Shown: positions 36,302 to 44,938 of the stretch, one piece after another
Position numbering within the stretch: position 1 is the stretch's first letter
How the letters are laid out: every line of letters begins with the position of its first letter
NCBI GenBank assembly: GCA_020832445.1
Contig: JAFIEO010000008.1
Coordinates: 1 to 64,000, forward strand
Reading direction: 5' to 3'
From: Paracoccaceae bacterium
Lineage (GTDB): Bacteria; Pseudomonadota; Alphaproteobacteria; Rhodobacterales; Rhodobacteraceae
DNA length: 64,000 nt
Notes under the pieces: generated by a model
The model's input: the letters and a program-made list of their open reading frames with translations, nothing else
Told to the model about the DNA's origin: nothing
Databases searched by the model: none
Program-made: the position numbers and the translations under genes

Positions 36302-37279
36302 ATGGCCAAGGCCAAGACAAATACCGAAGATTACCTGCGCATGTACCGCCAGATGGTGCGCATCCGCACGTTTGAAGATAACGCCAACCAGCTATACCTG
36401 TCGGCCAAAATGCCCGGCCTGACACATATGTATTCCGGCGAGGAAGCGGTCGCCGTGGGCATATGCGAGGCGCTGACAGATGATGACCGCATCACGTCCA
36501 CCCACCGTGGGCACGGCCATTGCGTGGCCAAGGGGGCGGAATTCAAGGCGATGTTCTGCGAACTTCTGGGCAAGGCGGAAGGGTATTGCCGCGGCAAGGG
36601 CGGGTCAATGCATATCGCCGATCAAAGCCACGGCAACCTTGGCGCAAACGCGATTGTCGGCGGGTCGATGGGGATTGCGACAGGGTCAGCCCTGCGCGCC
36701 AAATTGCAGGGCGCGGATGATGTGACGGTCTGTTTCTTTGGCGACGGGGCCACTGCGCAGGGGCTGATGTATGAGGTGATGAACATGGCCGCCTTGTGGA
36801 GCTTGCCGGTGATCTATGCCTGCGAGAACAACGGCTATTCGGAATACACCAAAACCGAGGAAATCGCGGCGGGGTCCATCACCGCGCGCGCCGAAGCGTT
36901 TGGGATCGAGGCGCATCAGATCGACGGGCAGGATGTGCTGGCGGTCAATGACCTGACGCGCAAACTGGTGGCGCGCGCGCGCCGCGGCGAAGGGCCGTTC
37001 TTCATGGAATTGATGACCTATCGCTATCACGGCCACCATGTCGGCGACATCAACCGCGAATACTACCGCTCCAAGGCCGAGGAGAAGGAGTGGAAAGAAA
37101 ACCGCGACCCGATCATCCGCTTTCGTGCCCATCTGGTCAGCGAAGGGATCGCCACAGAAGACGAACTGGACGCCATGAATGCCGAGGTGGAGCGCGACGC
37201 AGCCGAGGCCGTGGCCTATGCCGAGGCCGCGCCCTACCCCGATGCATCGGAAGTAGATCAGCATGTTTTTGCGGCCTGA
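36302..37279 (+). CDS. Acetoin/pyruvate dehydrogenase-type E1 alpha subunit
   Basis: This 325-residue thiamine-diphosphate E1 alpha subunit has the ThDP motif starting GDG (147-149, CFFGDGATAQG) and ending NN (176-177, YACENNGYSEYT), plus the TSTHRGHGH and RGKGGSMHI segments. It decarboxylates a 2-oxo acid or cleaves an acetoin-like compound and passes the acyl group to E2. It forms a heterotetramer with the beta subunit encoded 9 bp downstream. AAAGGA precedes the start. Sequence is closer to AcoA-type than to the housekeeping enzyme, so a dedicated catabolic complex is likely. The substrate is unknown. Confidence 0.93.
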   Translation: MAKAKTNTEDYLRMYRQMVRIRTFEDNANQLYLSAKMPGLTHMYSGEEAVAVGICEALTDDDRITSTHRGHGHCVAKGAEFKAMFCELLGKAEGYCRGKGGSMHIADQSHGNLGANAIVGGSMGIATGSALRAKLQGADDVTVCFFGDGATAQGLMYEVMNMAALWSLPVIYACENNGYSEYTKTEEIAAGSITARAEAFGIEAHQIDGQDVLAVNDLTRKLVARARRGEGPFFMELMTYRYHGHHVGDINREYYRSKAEEKEWKENRDPIIRFRAHLVSEGIATEDELDAMNAEVERDAAEAVAYAEAAPYPDASEVDQHVFAA

Positions 37280-37288
37280 GGAGGAAAG

Positions 37289-38287
37289 ATGATGCGCGAA
37301 ATAACCCTGTCCCAGGCCGTGAACGAGGCCATTGCCGAAGAAATGCGCCGCGACGCATCGGTGTTTCTGATGGGCGAGGATGTGGCCGAAGCGGGCACGC
37401 CCTTCAAGGTGCTGTCCGGTCTGGTCGAGGAGTTTGGCACCGACCGCGTGATCGACACGCCCATATCGGAACCCGGTTTCGTGGGTCTGGCCGTGGGCGC
37501 CGCGATGACGGGCGCGCGCCCCATTGTGGATTTGATGTTCGGCGATTTCATCTATCTGGTCATGGACCAGCTTTGCAATCAGGCAGCCAAACAGCATTAC
37601 ATGTCGGGCGGCAAGCTGACCGTGCCGATGGTGTTGCGCACCAATATGGGGGCCACGCGGCGGTCGGCGGCGCAGCACAGCCAGTCCTTGCAAGCACTGG
37701 TGGCGCATATTCCGGGGCTGAAAGTGGCGATGCCATCTTCGGCCTATGAGGCCAAGGGGCTGATGAAAACCGCCATCCGCGACAATAACCCTGTCGTGAT
37801 TTTTGAAGACAAGCTGATGTATCAGGACCGCGCCCCTGTGCCGGAAGAAGAATACCTGATCCCCTTCGGTGTGGCCAATGTGCAGCGCAAAGGGACGGAC
37901 ATTACGCTGATTGGCACATCGTCCATGGTGCAGGTGGCTTTGAGTGCGGCCGAGATTCTGGCAGCCGAGGGGATCAGCGCCGAGGTGATCGACCCGCGCA
38001 CGATTGTGCCGCTGGATGAGGCGACATTGCTGAACAGCGTCAAGAAAACCAGCCGCGCGATTGTCATTGACGAAGGCCACCAAAGCTACGGGGTGACGGC
38101 GGAAATTGCCAGCCGGTTGAACGAGAAAGCGTTTTACCATCTGGACGCACCCGTGCTGCGCATGGGCGCGATGGATGTGCCCGTGCCCTTCAGCCCCGCG
38201 CTGGAAGATCTGACCGTGCCCACGCCCGAGCAGGTGGCCGCCAATGCGCGCAAGCTGTGCGCGGGGGAGATGATCCATGCCGCATGA
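37289..38287 (+). CDS. Acetoin/pyruvate dehydrogenase-type E1 beta subunit
   Basis: This 332-residue transketolase-like beta subunit has the ITLSQAVNEAIAEEMRRD N-terminus, VFLMGEDVAEAGTPFKV, DTPISEPGFVGLAVGAAM, and the C-terminal transketolase domain (ITLIGTSSMVQVAL, EVIDPRTIVPLDEATL). GAGGAGGAAAG precedes the start, and the second ATG at 37292 is also possible. The end overlaps the E2 gene by 11 bp, indicating coupled translation within the complex operon. Confidence 0.94.
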   Translation: MMREITLSQAVNEAIAEEMRRDASVFLMGEDVAEAGTPFKVLSGLVEEFGTDRVIDTPISEPGFVGLAVGAAMTGARPIVDLMFGDFIYLVMDQLCNQAAKQHYMSGGKLTVPMVLRTNMGATRRSAAQHSQSLQALVAHIPGLKVAMPSSAYEAKGLMKTAIRDNNPVVIFEDKLMYQDRAPVPEEEYLIPFGVANVQRKGTDITLIGTSSMVQVALSAAEILAAEGISAEVIDPRTIVPLDEATLLNSVKKTSRAIVIDEGHQSYGVTAEIASRLNEKAFYHLDAPVLRMGAMDVPVPFSPALEDLTVPTPEQVAANARKLCAGEMIHAA

Positions 38288-39569
38288 CGTGACAATGCCG
38301 CAGCTTGGCATGGCACAGGATGCGGGGCGCCTGACACAATGGCTCAAAGCGCCCGGCGATGCCGTGACCAAGGGTGATGCGCTGTTCGAGGTGGAAACCG
38401 ACAAGGCCACGATGGAGGTCGAGGCGCAAGCCAGCGGGTTCCTGACCCATGTGACAGCGGCTGAAGGCGAGGACGTGCCTGTGGGCCATGCCATTGCGCG
38501 CATATCCGACAGTGCGGATGCGGCCGGTGACAGCCCCGCCCCCAACGACAGCGCCGCACCCGACAGCGCCCCCCAAGACACCCTGCCCGACGGGCATCAG
38601 GTCACCATGCCGCAACTTGGCATGGCGCAAGACAGCGGTGTGCTGGTTATCTGGCACAAGGCCCTTGGCGATGCCGTGGCCACTGATGATATTCTGTTCG
38701 AGGTCGAGACAGACAAAAGCACAGTAGAAGTGCCCGCAGGGCATAGCGGCTATCTGGCCGCCACATTGGCCGAACCCGGCGACGAAGTGCCGGTAGGCGC
38801 GGCCCTTGCCATTATATCGGCGCAAAAACCCGATGCACCTGTGGCGCGCGGGGTTGCAGCAGCCGCACCTGCGGCAAACCCCGCGCCCGCTGAAACCGTT
38901 GCCCCCAAACCTGCGCCCCCGATGCAGGCTACCGCACATCAGGCAGCACCACAGACAGGGGGCCGCATTCTTGCATCGCCCAAATTGCGCCGCGTCGCAC
39001 TTGAACAAGGGCTGGATCTGGCGCGGCTGGTGCGCGCGGGCCATCCGCAGCCCTTCCATATGCGCGATCTTGAGGTTTTGGAGGCGCTGCCGACGCAGAC
39101 CCCTGCCCCACAGGCGGGCGGGACCGTGCAGGCCTTGCGGCTGCAAGCGGCGTGCGCGCAGGATGGCTTCAGCCCCTTCGCCACATGGGCGGCGGATGCA
39201 CATGGCCTGCAAGATGCCGATGCGCTGCTTGCAGGGCTTGCGGGTGCCAGCCTTGGCCGCGCGGCGACCGTGGCGGTGGAACGCTTTGGCGCAAGCCGCG
39301 TCTATGATGTGGCCGCGGGGCGCGGCCTGTCGGCGGTCACAGACACCGAAAACGCGCCCGATCTGCGCGTGCGCGATCTGCGCGCCACATCCTTGCGGGC
39401 TGTGTCACTTGGCGCAGAGGATGTGCCGGTGCTTAGCATCATCCAACAGGGCGCAGGGCTTGCGCTGGTGCTGGAATGCAGCGCCGCACAGATGGATGGC
39501 CCCGCCGCAATCGCGCTGATTTCCGAATTCGCAGGCCGGATGGAGCAGCCGCTTCGCCACCTGCTCTGA
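38277..39569 (+). CDS. Dihydrolipoyl acyltransferase-like E2 with two lipoyl domains and a degenerate catalytic domain
   Basis: This 430-residue protein carries two lipoyl domains, with lipoyl-lysines at K43 (VETDKATMEV) and K147 (VETDKSTVEV). Linkers rich in Ala and Pro follow, then a peripheral-subunit-binding domain at 230-270 (ILASPKLRRVALEQGLDLA). The C-terminal region from about 280 is only some 150 residues, against about 230 in a normal E2. Its active-site motif HRxxDG reads A-A-Q-M-D-G at 403-408, so the catalytic His is Ala. It should carry lipoyl arms and bind E1/E3 but is probably inactive as an acyltransferase. The catalytic function may come from the E2 at 41018-41896. Confidence 0.88.
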   Translation: MPHDVTMPQLGMAQDAGRLTQWLKAPGDAVTKGDALFEVETDKATMEVEAQASGFLTHVTAAEGEDVPVGHAIARISDSADAAGDSPAPNDSAAPDSAPQDTLPDGHQVTMPQLGMAQDSGVLVIWHKALGDAVATDDILFEVETDKSTVEVPAGHSGYLAATLAEPGDEVPVGAALAIISAQKPDAPVARGVAAAAPAANPAPAETVAPKPAPPMQATAHQAAPQTGGRILASPKLRRVALEQGLDLARLVRAGHPQPFHMRDLEVLEALPTQTPAPQAGGTVQALRLQAACAQDGFSPFATWAADAHGLQDADALLAGLAGASLGRAATVAVERFGASRVYDVAAGRGLSAVTDTENAPDLRVRDLRATSLRAVSLGAEDVPVLSIIQQGAGLALVLECSAAQMDGPAAIALISEFAGRMEQPLRHLL

Positions 39570-39582
39570 CATGGGGACCAAG

Positions 39583-41007
39583 ATGGACCACACTGATCTT
39601 TACATAAACGGCACATGGCACAAAACGGATGAACGCTTTGACGTGATCAACCCCGCCACCGAGCAGGTGCTGGCCTCGGTCGCGTCTGCCGGTATTGCAG
39701 ATGCCGATGCCGCGCTGGATGCAGCGCAGGCCGCGATGGCCGACTGGGCCGCGCGCACCCCGCGCCAACGCTCGGAAGTGTTGCGCAGGGCGTGGGAATT
39801 GATGACCGCGCGGCTGGATCATTTCGCCCGTCTGATCACGCTGGAAAACGGCAAGGCGGGCGCGGATGCGCGCGGTGAAGCCACTTATGCCGCCGAATTC
39901 TTTCGCTGGTTCGCGGAAGAAGCGGTGCGCGCGGACGGGATGATCGCGCACGCGCCTGCATCGGGCGCGCGGATCATGGTGCTGAACAAACCGGCGGGGC
40001 TGGCCGTGCTGATCACGCCGTGGAATTATCCGGCGGCCATGGGCACGCGCAAGATTGCGCCCGCACTGGCGGCAGGGTGCGGGGTGATCATCAAGCCCGC
40101 GTCAGAAACGCCGCTGACCATGCTGGCGCTGATGCCATTGCTGGAAGAAGCGGGCGTGCCTGCGGGGCTGGTCAATGTGCTGCCCTCGAAGAAAACCGGC
40201 GCGCTGGTCGATCACATGCTGCACGATCCCCGCGTGCGGGTGGTCAGTTTCACGGGGTCAACCGGCGTGGGGCGCAAGCTGTTGAAATCCGCCGCCGATC
40301 AGGTGTTGAAACCCGCGATGGAACTGGGCGGCAATGCGCCCGTGATCGTGTTTGACGATGCCGATATGGATGTGGCGATTGAAGGCACAATGCTGGCCAA
40401 AATGCGCAATCTGGGCGAGGCCTGCACTGCCGCGAACCGCATCTATGTGCATGAAGCGGTCGCGCCGGAGTATATCCGCCGCCTGAGCGCCGCCATGTCC
40501 GCCCTGAAGGTGGGTGATGGCAGCGACCCCAGCGTCGATGTCGGCCCGCTGGTCAATGCCGCCACCCGCGACAAGGTGGCGGAATTCGTGGCCGATGCGC
40601 TTGCCAAGGGCGCCAAGCTGGAATGCGGCGGCGTGGTCCCCGACGGGCGCGGGTTCTTCTACCCGCCCACGGTGCTGTCGAACGTGCCGGAAACGGCCGA
40701 TTGCGTGCATGACGAAATCTTCGGCCCGGTCGCGGCAATCCAGACATTCACCGATCAGGGCGATGTGATTGCCCGCGCCAATGCCACGGAATACGGGCTG
40801 GTGGCCTATGTCTTCTCGGGTGATTTCAAGCGCGCGCTGCAAGTGTGTGAACGGCTGGATTACGGCATGGTCGGGCTGAACCGCGGGCTTGTCAGCGACC
40901 CCGCCGCGCCCTTTGGCGGGACCAAACAATCGGGGCTTGGGCGCGAAGGCGGGCATGAAGGAATGCTGGAATTCATGGAAACACAATATATCTCGGCCAG
41001 CTGGTAA
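39583..41007 (+). CDS. NAD(P)-dependent aldehyde dehydrogenase (succinate-semialdehyde-type)
   Basis: This 474-residue ALDH superfamily member has the cofactor and oxyanion segment LITPWNYP (Asn148), GSTGVGRKL, the general base Glu247 (MELGGNAPVIVF), and the nucleophile Cys281 (LGEACTAANRIYV). It ends with FGGTKQSGLGREGGHEG. The N-terminal LYINGTWHKTDERFDVINPATEQ resembles succinate-semialdehyde and related medium-chain aldehyde dehydrogenases. The ATG at 39583 is preferred over 39571 by family alignment and the GGGGA upstream. It sits between the two E2 genes, implying that an aldehyde is formed in this pathway. Confidence 0.92.
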   Translation: MDHTDLYINGTWHKTDERFDVINPATEQVLASVASAGIADADAALDAAQAAMADWAARTPRQRSEVLRRAWELMTARLDHFARLITLENGKAGADARGEATYAAEFFRWFAEEAVRADGMIAHAPASGARIMVLNKPAGLAVLITPWNYPAAMGTRKIAPALAAGCGVIIKPASETPLTMLALMPLLEEAGVPAGLVNVLPSKKTGALVDHMLHDPRVRVVSFTGSTGVGRKLLKSAADQVLKPAMELGGNAPVIVFDDADMDVAIEGTMLAKMRNLGEACTAANRIYVHEAVAPEYIRRLSAAMSALKVGDGSDPSVDVGPLVNAATRDKVAEFVADALAKGAKLECGGVVPDGRGFFYPPTVLSNVPETADCVHDEIFGPVAAIQTFTDQGDVIARANATEYGLVAYVFSGDFKRALQVCERLDYGMVGLNRGLVSDPAAPFGGTKQSGLGREGGHEGMLEFMETQYISASW

Positions 41008-41017
41008 GGGGGCAATC

Positions 41018-41896
41018 ATGACAGACGTTATCGCAAGCCCCAGCACGCGGCGCAAAGCCCTTCAACAAGGCGTCGATATTGACGCCCGCGCCCGCGCGTT
41101 GGGGCGCACAACACTGGGGCCGGAAGATCTGGGCACACAGCCCACGGCCAGCGCACCTGCGGGCGACACCAGTTATTGGGACGTAGATCATGCAGCCCAT
41201 GGCCCGATCCGCGAAGAACCAATGAGCCGCTTTGCACAGGTGGCCGCGCGCAATCTGGGCGCGGCGAACACGCTGATCCCGCAAGTCACCCATCACGACC
41301 GCGCAGATATGACCCAGATCGAGGCGCTACGCTGCGCATGGAAGGGCGAGGCACAGGCGCGCGGTGTCAAACTGACTGCGCTGGCCTTCCATGTCATGGC
41401 ACTGGCGCAATGCCTGCGCGACTTTCCACGGTTCAATGCGTCCCTGTCGGCAGATGGCAAAACCCTGATCCTGAAGGACTATGTCCATATCGGTATTGCC
41501 GTGGACACGCCCCACGGATTGATGGTGCCCGTCATCCGCGATGCCGACAAAAAGGGCCTGTGGGCGCTATCGGCCCAGATTGCCGATCTGGCAGCGCGCG
41601 CGCAGGCGCGCAAAATCAAACCGGATGACATGGGCGGCGCATCCATGACCATCAGCAATCTGGGCGGCATTGGCGGCACCGCATTTACCCCCATCGTCAA
41701 CCCGCCCGAACTGGCCATCCTTGGCATTACCCGCACCGAAATTGTCACGGTCTGGGACGGCGACACGCCCCGCCCCGTGCCCATGGTGCCGCTGGACCTA
41801 AGCTATGACCACCGCACCCTGAACGGTGCAGATGCCGCGCGCTTTGTCGCGAACCTCGCACAGCGCCTTGCAGACCCCGGGCGCATGATCATATAG
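41018..41896 (+). CDS. AceF-type E2 acyltransferase core without a lipoyl domain
   Basis: This 292-residue protein has a short subunit-binding-like segment at about 7-40 (STRRKALQQGVDIDARARAL) and a complete acyltransferase domain (VPVIRDADKKGLWALSAQ, SMTISNLGGIGGTAFTPIVN, PELAILGITRTEIV). The active-site motif is HRTLNG at 265-270; Asn in place of Asp is also known in gammaproteobacterial pyruvate-dehydrogenase E2 (Azotobacter type). No lipoyl domain precedes it. The start at 41018 follows AAGGGGG. With the degenerate lipoylated E2 at 38277-39569 it forms what looks like one E2 function divided over two chains. Confidence 0.9.
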   Translation: MTDVIASPSTRRKALQQGVDIDARARALGRTTLGPEDLGTQPTASAPAGDTSYWDVDHAAHGPIREEPMSRFAQVAARNLGAANTLIPQVTHHDRADMTQIEALRCAWKGEAQARGVKLTALAFHVMALAQCLRDFPRFNASLSADGKTLILKDYVHIGIAVDTPHGLMVPVIRDADKKGLWALSAQIADLAARAQARKIKPDDMGGASMTISNLGGIGGTAFTPIVNPPELAILGITRTEIVTVWDGDTPRPVPMVPLDLSYDHRTLNGADAARFVANLAQRLADPGRMII

Positions 41897-42059
41897 CCCA
41901 ATGGCGTGACGGGCCTGCCTGCGCATGTCACGCGCCGCCCTGACAACGGGGGCAATCCGGCCATCATATGGGGTGGCTTTGCAAATAAGTGCTTGCCAGA
42001 CGGAACAAATCCAAAGCTGCTGCGTTCACATGGAAATGTGTCTAACGAAGGAACACACA

Positions 42060-42194
42060 ATGAAAGCACTGATCATTCTTTTTGGCCTGACCGCCCTTGC
42101 CGCCTGCGCAACGGTCGAAGGTGCTGGCCGCGATATGCAAAGCGCGGGCCAGACTATCAGCCAGGAAGCGCGGCAAGCACAAACCGCAAGGTAA
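42060..42194 (+). CDS. Entericidin A/B family small lipoprotein
   Basis: This 44-residue protein begins MKALIILFGLTALAACATVE, a lipoprotein signal with lipobox LAAC, followed by the entericidin pattern GAGRDMQSAGQTISQEA. GAAGGA precedes the ATG. Family members are small envelope lipoproteins of uncertain function, first described as an antidote/toxin pair in enteric bacteria. Here only one is present. A terminator follows at 42305-42332. Confidence 0.9.
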   Translation: MKALIILFGLTALAACATVEGAGRDMQSAGQTISQEARQAQTAR

Positions 42195-42304
42195 GTCCCT
42201 GTCGGGCCGGGGTCATTTGGCACACACTGCTATCATCCTGCATCACGTCGAACAGATGCACCCTGCCCGCGAAATCCGGCGCAAGGCGCGGTCACAGCAT
42301 ATCA

Positions 42305-42332
42305 GGGACGCGTAAAACCGCGTCCCGCTTTT
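42305..42332 (+). terminator. Intrinsic terminator downstream of the entericidin gene
   Basis: An 8-bp GC-rich stem (GGGACGCG, loop TAAAAC, CGCGTCCC) is followed by GCTTTT on the + strand. It lies between the + strand entericidin gene and the convergent membrane-spermidine-synthase gene. Confidence 0.8.
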
Positions 42333-42344
42333 GTGCGACACGCG

Positions 42345-44858
42345 CTAATTCAGCGCGTCCCCGAAAGCCATGCCGCCGGTGGCGACCTGCCCTGCGGGGC
42401 TGTCGGGGTTGCGCGCATGCGGCGGTGTCAGGGCAATGAATTCCGGCCACACAGCGCCTGCTTGCAGATCATCGCGCGCCCGCAACCCGCGCCATCTGGC
42501 ATAAACCGCACCCGCGCGCGCCAGATCACGCTGCGCATCGGTCAACAGCGCCAGATGGGGGTCTTGCTGCGGTGGCAGGGCAGTCAGCAAATCATCATAC
42601 AGCCGGTCACGCACCGGCCCTGTCAGCCAGTTTGCGCGCCCTGCAATCACCGCGCGATGGGTGCGCGGGGCCAGATATTCGATCAACGGCCAGTCATCCG
42701 TATTGACGGGCGCATCGGCAAACAGCCCCGACGCAACATTGCCCGCATAGAATTTCAGCGCGCGGTCGGCCAGCACGGACTCCGCCTCTTGACTGCCTGT
42801 CATGGCGCGCCAGCCCGCCGCCAGCGTGGCGGGGTCCAGCGGCGCGGGGTCATTGCGCCCCACCAGTGCCAGAATGGACCGTTCGGCATACAGATCGCCG
42901 CGCCACAAGGTCACTTCGGGGAAGGCCTGCGCCATGGTGTTGGCAATAATTTCGAATTCGCGGCGCGACACCTGATAAAGCGGCATCCATTGCACATAGG
43001 CCCCGCCATCCTTCAGGCGGCTTGCGGCCAGTTTGTAATGCTCCACCGTGTAGACATTGCCCACACCTGCGCGCCATGGCGTGAACAGATCGGCAATGAT
43101 CATGTCATAGGTGGCGCGGGACCGCGCAAGGCATTGGCGGCCATCTTCGGCATGGATTGTCACGCGCGGGTCATCAAACAGCCCGTTGACATAGGGGCCG
43201 AACCAGTCGCGCGCGAAATCAATGACATCAGGCAGCAATTCGCAGACCGTCACGCGGTCGGGGTTGGCAAACAGGCCCGCGCCTGCGGAAATGCCGGTGC
43301 CAAGGCCCAGAAAGAAAACCTCGCGCGGGGCGGGGTGGGTCAGCAGCGGAATCATCGTCTGGTTGCGTTCGGGCACCAGCGCGCCCGACCCGCCAAGGGT
43401 GTAGAAATTATTCACGCGGATGAACTTTGCATCCCCGCGCGCGATGGCCGCAACATGGGCAGAGGGGCCTTCGCGAAATGCCAGCAACTCCTCTCCCGCA
43501 TTCAGGCGTGTGGCCTGTAACCCCGGCTGGCCCGCCAGCAGCACCACCGCCCCCGCCAATGCACCAAACCGCGTGATCCGCGCGCCCCAGCCATCCTGGG
43601 GCTGCCACAACGCCAGCACCAGCACCGCATAGACCGCCCCCATCAGCCACAGCGCTTTCCATGCGCCGACCATGGGCAGCAGCACAAAACCCCCAGCCAG
43701 CGCGCCGAAAATCGCGCCCGTGGTGTTCACCGCGATCAACCGCCCCAGCACCGCACCGGGCGCGCCGCCCCCTTCCATCAACCGCAGCAGATAGGGCAGC
43801 ACCGCGCCCAGTATCGTGCCGGGGATCAGCATGATCAGCAGGGCCACGCGCCCCACTTCCCACACATAGCCTGCGAAATCCGCGCGCCCGCCAAGGTATC
43901 CCAGCCCCCCTGTCAGGTGGTGGAACACATGCGGCGTGGCGGCGATGACAGCGCAGGACGCCAGCAGCAGGCCGGTCAGCACGGCCTCGGGGCGCAGGGA
44001 CAGACGGCCCAAAGCATTGGCCAGCGCCGCGCCCAGCGACAGCGCGATCAGGAACACCGTTAACACCAGCGCATAGGTATAGACCGAATTTTGCAGCACT
44101 TGCGCAAAGGCGCGGGTCCAGATGACCTCGACCGCCAAGGTGGCAAAGCCTGACGCGAAGGCAATAAGCCATAGTCGCGCGGGAACGGGCACACGGTCGG
44201 GACGATCCTGTGCACCCATGGGCAGGGCGCGGCGCGCAATCATCACCGCCGCCAGCCCCACGAACAGATCAAACCCAACGGCCAGCAGATACGCGCCCGA
44301 AAACCCCAGCCACATGGGCAGAAAAAACCCCGCCGCCAGCGCGCCCATGGCCCCGCCTGCGGTATTCAGCGCATAAAGTGCCGACCCCATTCGTCCCAGA
44401 CTGTCGCGGGCGCGAATCACATGCTGGCCCATCAGGGGCAGCGTGCCGCCCATCAAAATGGCCGAAGGCAGCAGAATCGTGGCCGCCACCCCCGCTTTCA
44501 GCGCGGTTTCCAGAACCGGCACCCCGCCGACCATGGCATAAAGCGCGGGATAGATCGTGAAATAGGTATCCGACACCAGAAAATGCCCCAGCGCCGTGAC
44601 CGCCACGCCGATTTCCACCAACCCGAAAGCGCGCAAGGGCCGCTGCATCTGCCCTGCCCAACGCCCGAACAGCCAGCCGCCCAGCGCGATCCCTGCAAAG
44701 AAAATGGCAATCGTCAGCGCCGCCGCCTGCGCGGTGGACCCGAACAAAAGCCCCAGCTCGCGCACCCAAAGCACCTGATAAATCAGCGCAGCCGCGCCAG
44801 ACAGGGTGAACAGCGCGCCAAGTGTGGCGATGTGGCGGGGGGAGTGGGTCTTGATCAT
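42345..44858 (-). CDS. Fused multi-pass membrane / spermidine synthase-like protein
   Basis: In this 837-residue protein, residues 1 to about 470 form some 14 hydrophobic helices with transporter-like character (ALIYQVLWVRELGLLFGS, HILMGGTLPLMGQHV-like ILMGGTLPLMGQHV, ALYALNTAGGAMGALAAG). Residues from about 475 form a spermidine-synthase-like methyltransferase fold: motif I FFLGLGTGISAGAGL, acidic ELLPDVIDFARDWF, and MIIADLFTPWRAG. The catalytic and gatekeeper segment of true polyamine aminopropyltransferases is altered (DLFTPW instead of a DSSDP-type motif), so spermidine synthesis is not assured. A Zur-like box lies 9 bp upstream of the start, and no Shine-Dalgarno is visible. Function is unproven. 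Confidence 0.88.
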   Translation of the reverse strand: MIKTHSPRHIATLGALFTLSGAAALIYQVLWVRELGLLFGSTAQAAALTIAIFFAGIALGGWLFGRWAGQMQRPLRAFGLVEIGVAVTALGHFLVSDTYFTIYPALYAMVGGVPVLETALKAGVAATILLPSAILMGGTLPLMGQHVIRARDSLGRMGSALYALNTAGGAMGALAAGFFLPMWLGFSGAYLLAVGFDLFVGLAAVMIARRALPMGAQDRPDRVPVPARLWLIAFASGFATLAVEVIWTRAFAQVLQNSVYTYALVLTVFLIALSLGAALANALGRLSLRPEAVLTGLLLASCAVIAATPHVFHHLTGGLGYLGGRADFAGYVWEVGRVALLIMLIPGTILGAVLPYLLRLMEGGGAPGAVLGRLIAVNTTGAIFGALAGGFVLLPMVGAWKALWLMGAVYAVLVLALWQPQDGWGARITRFGALAGAVVLLAGQPGLQATRLNAGEELLAFREGPSAHVAAIARGDAKFIRVNNFYTLGGSGALVPERNQTMIPLLTHPAPREVFFLGLGTGISAGAGLFANPDRVTVCELLPDVIDFARDWFGPYVNGLFDDPRVTIHAEDGRQCLARSRATYDMIIADLFTPWRAGVGNVYTVEHYKLAASRLKDGGAYVQWMPLYQVSRREFEIIANTMAQAFPEVTLWRGDLYAERSILALVGRNDPAPLDPATLAAGWRAMTGSQEAESVLADRALKFYAGNVASGLFADAPVNTDDWPLIEYLAPRTHRAVIAGRANWLTGPVRDRLYDDLLTALPPQQDPHLALLTDAQRDLARAGAVYARWRGLRARDDLQAGAVWPEFIALTPPHARNPDSPAGQVATGGMAFGDALN

Positions 44859-44866
44859 GGCGGTTT

Positions 44867-44881
44867 TGTTATATTATCACA
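44867..44881 (-). promoter_or_regulatory. Zur-like box upstream of the membrane-spermidine-synthase gene
   Basis: TGTTATATTATCACA is a 15-bp inverted repeat with one mismatch (arms TGTTATA and TATCACA). It matches the layout of the perfect palindrome TGTTATAATATAACA at 49620-49634 and the described proteobacterial Zur consensus. It begins 9 bp before the start codon, so it would overlap the promoter. Confidence 0.5.
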
Positions 44882-44938
44882 TAAGCAGCGACAAGATACC
44901 TATGTCGCTGACAGGCCGGATTCATTGCGCAGGGACCG

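Noticed and set aside
38277-39569. Treating the first E2 as a pseudogene
   Set aside because: The frame is intact, overlaps E1 beta by 11 bp and keeps both lipoyl-lysines and the subunit-binding domain; only the catalytic domain has degenerated.
41018-41896. Asn in HRTLNG as an inactivating change
   Set aside because: Asn replaces Asp in active AceF-type E2 enzymes such as that of Azotobacter, so the second E2 is probably active.
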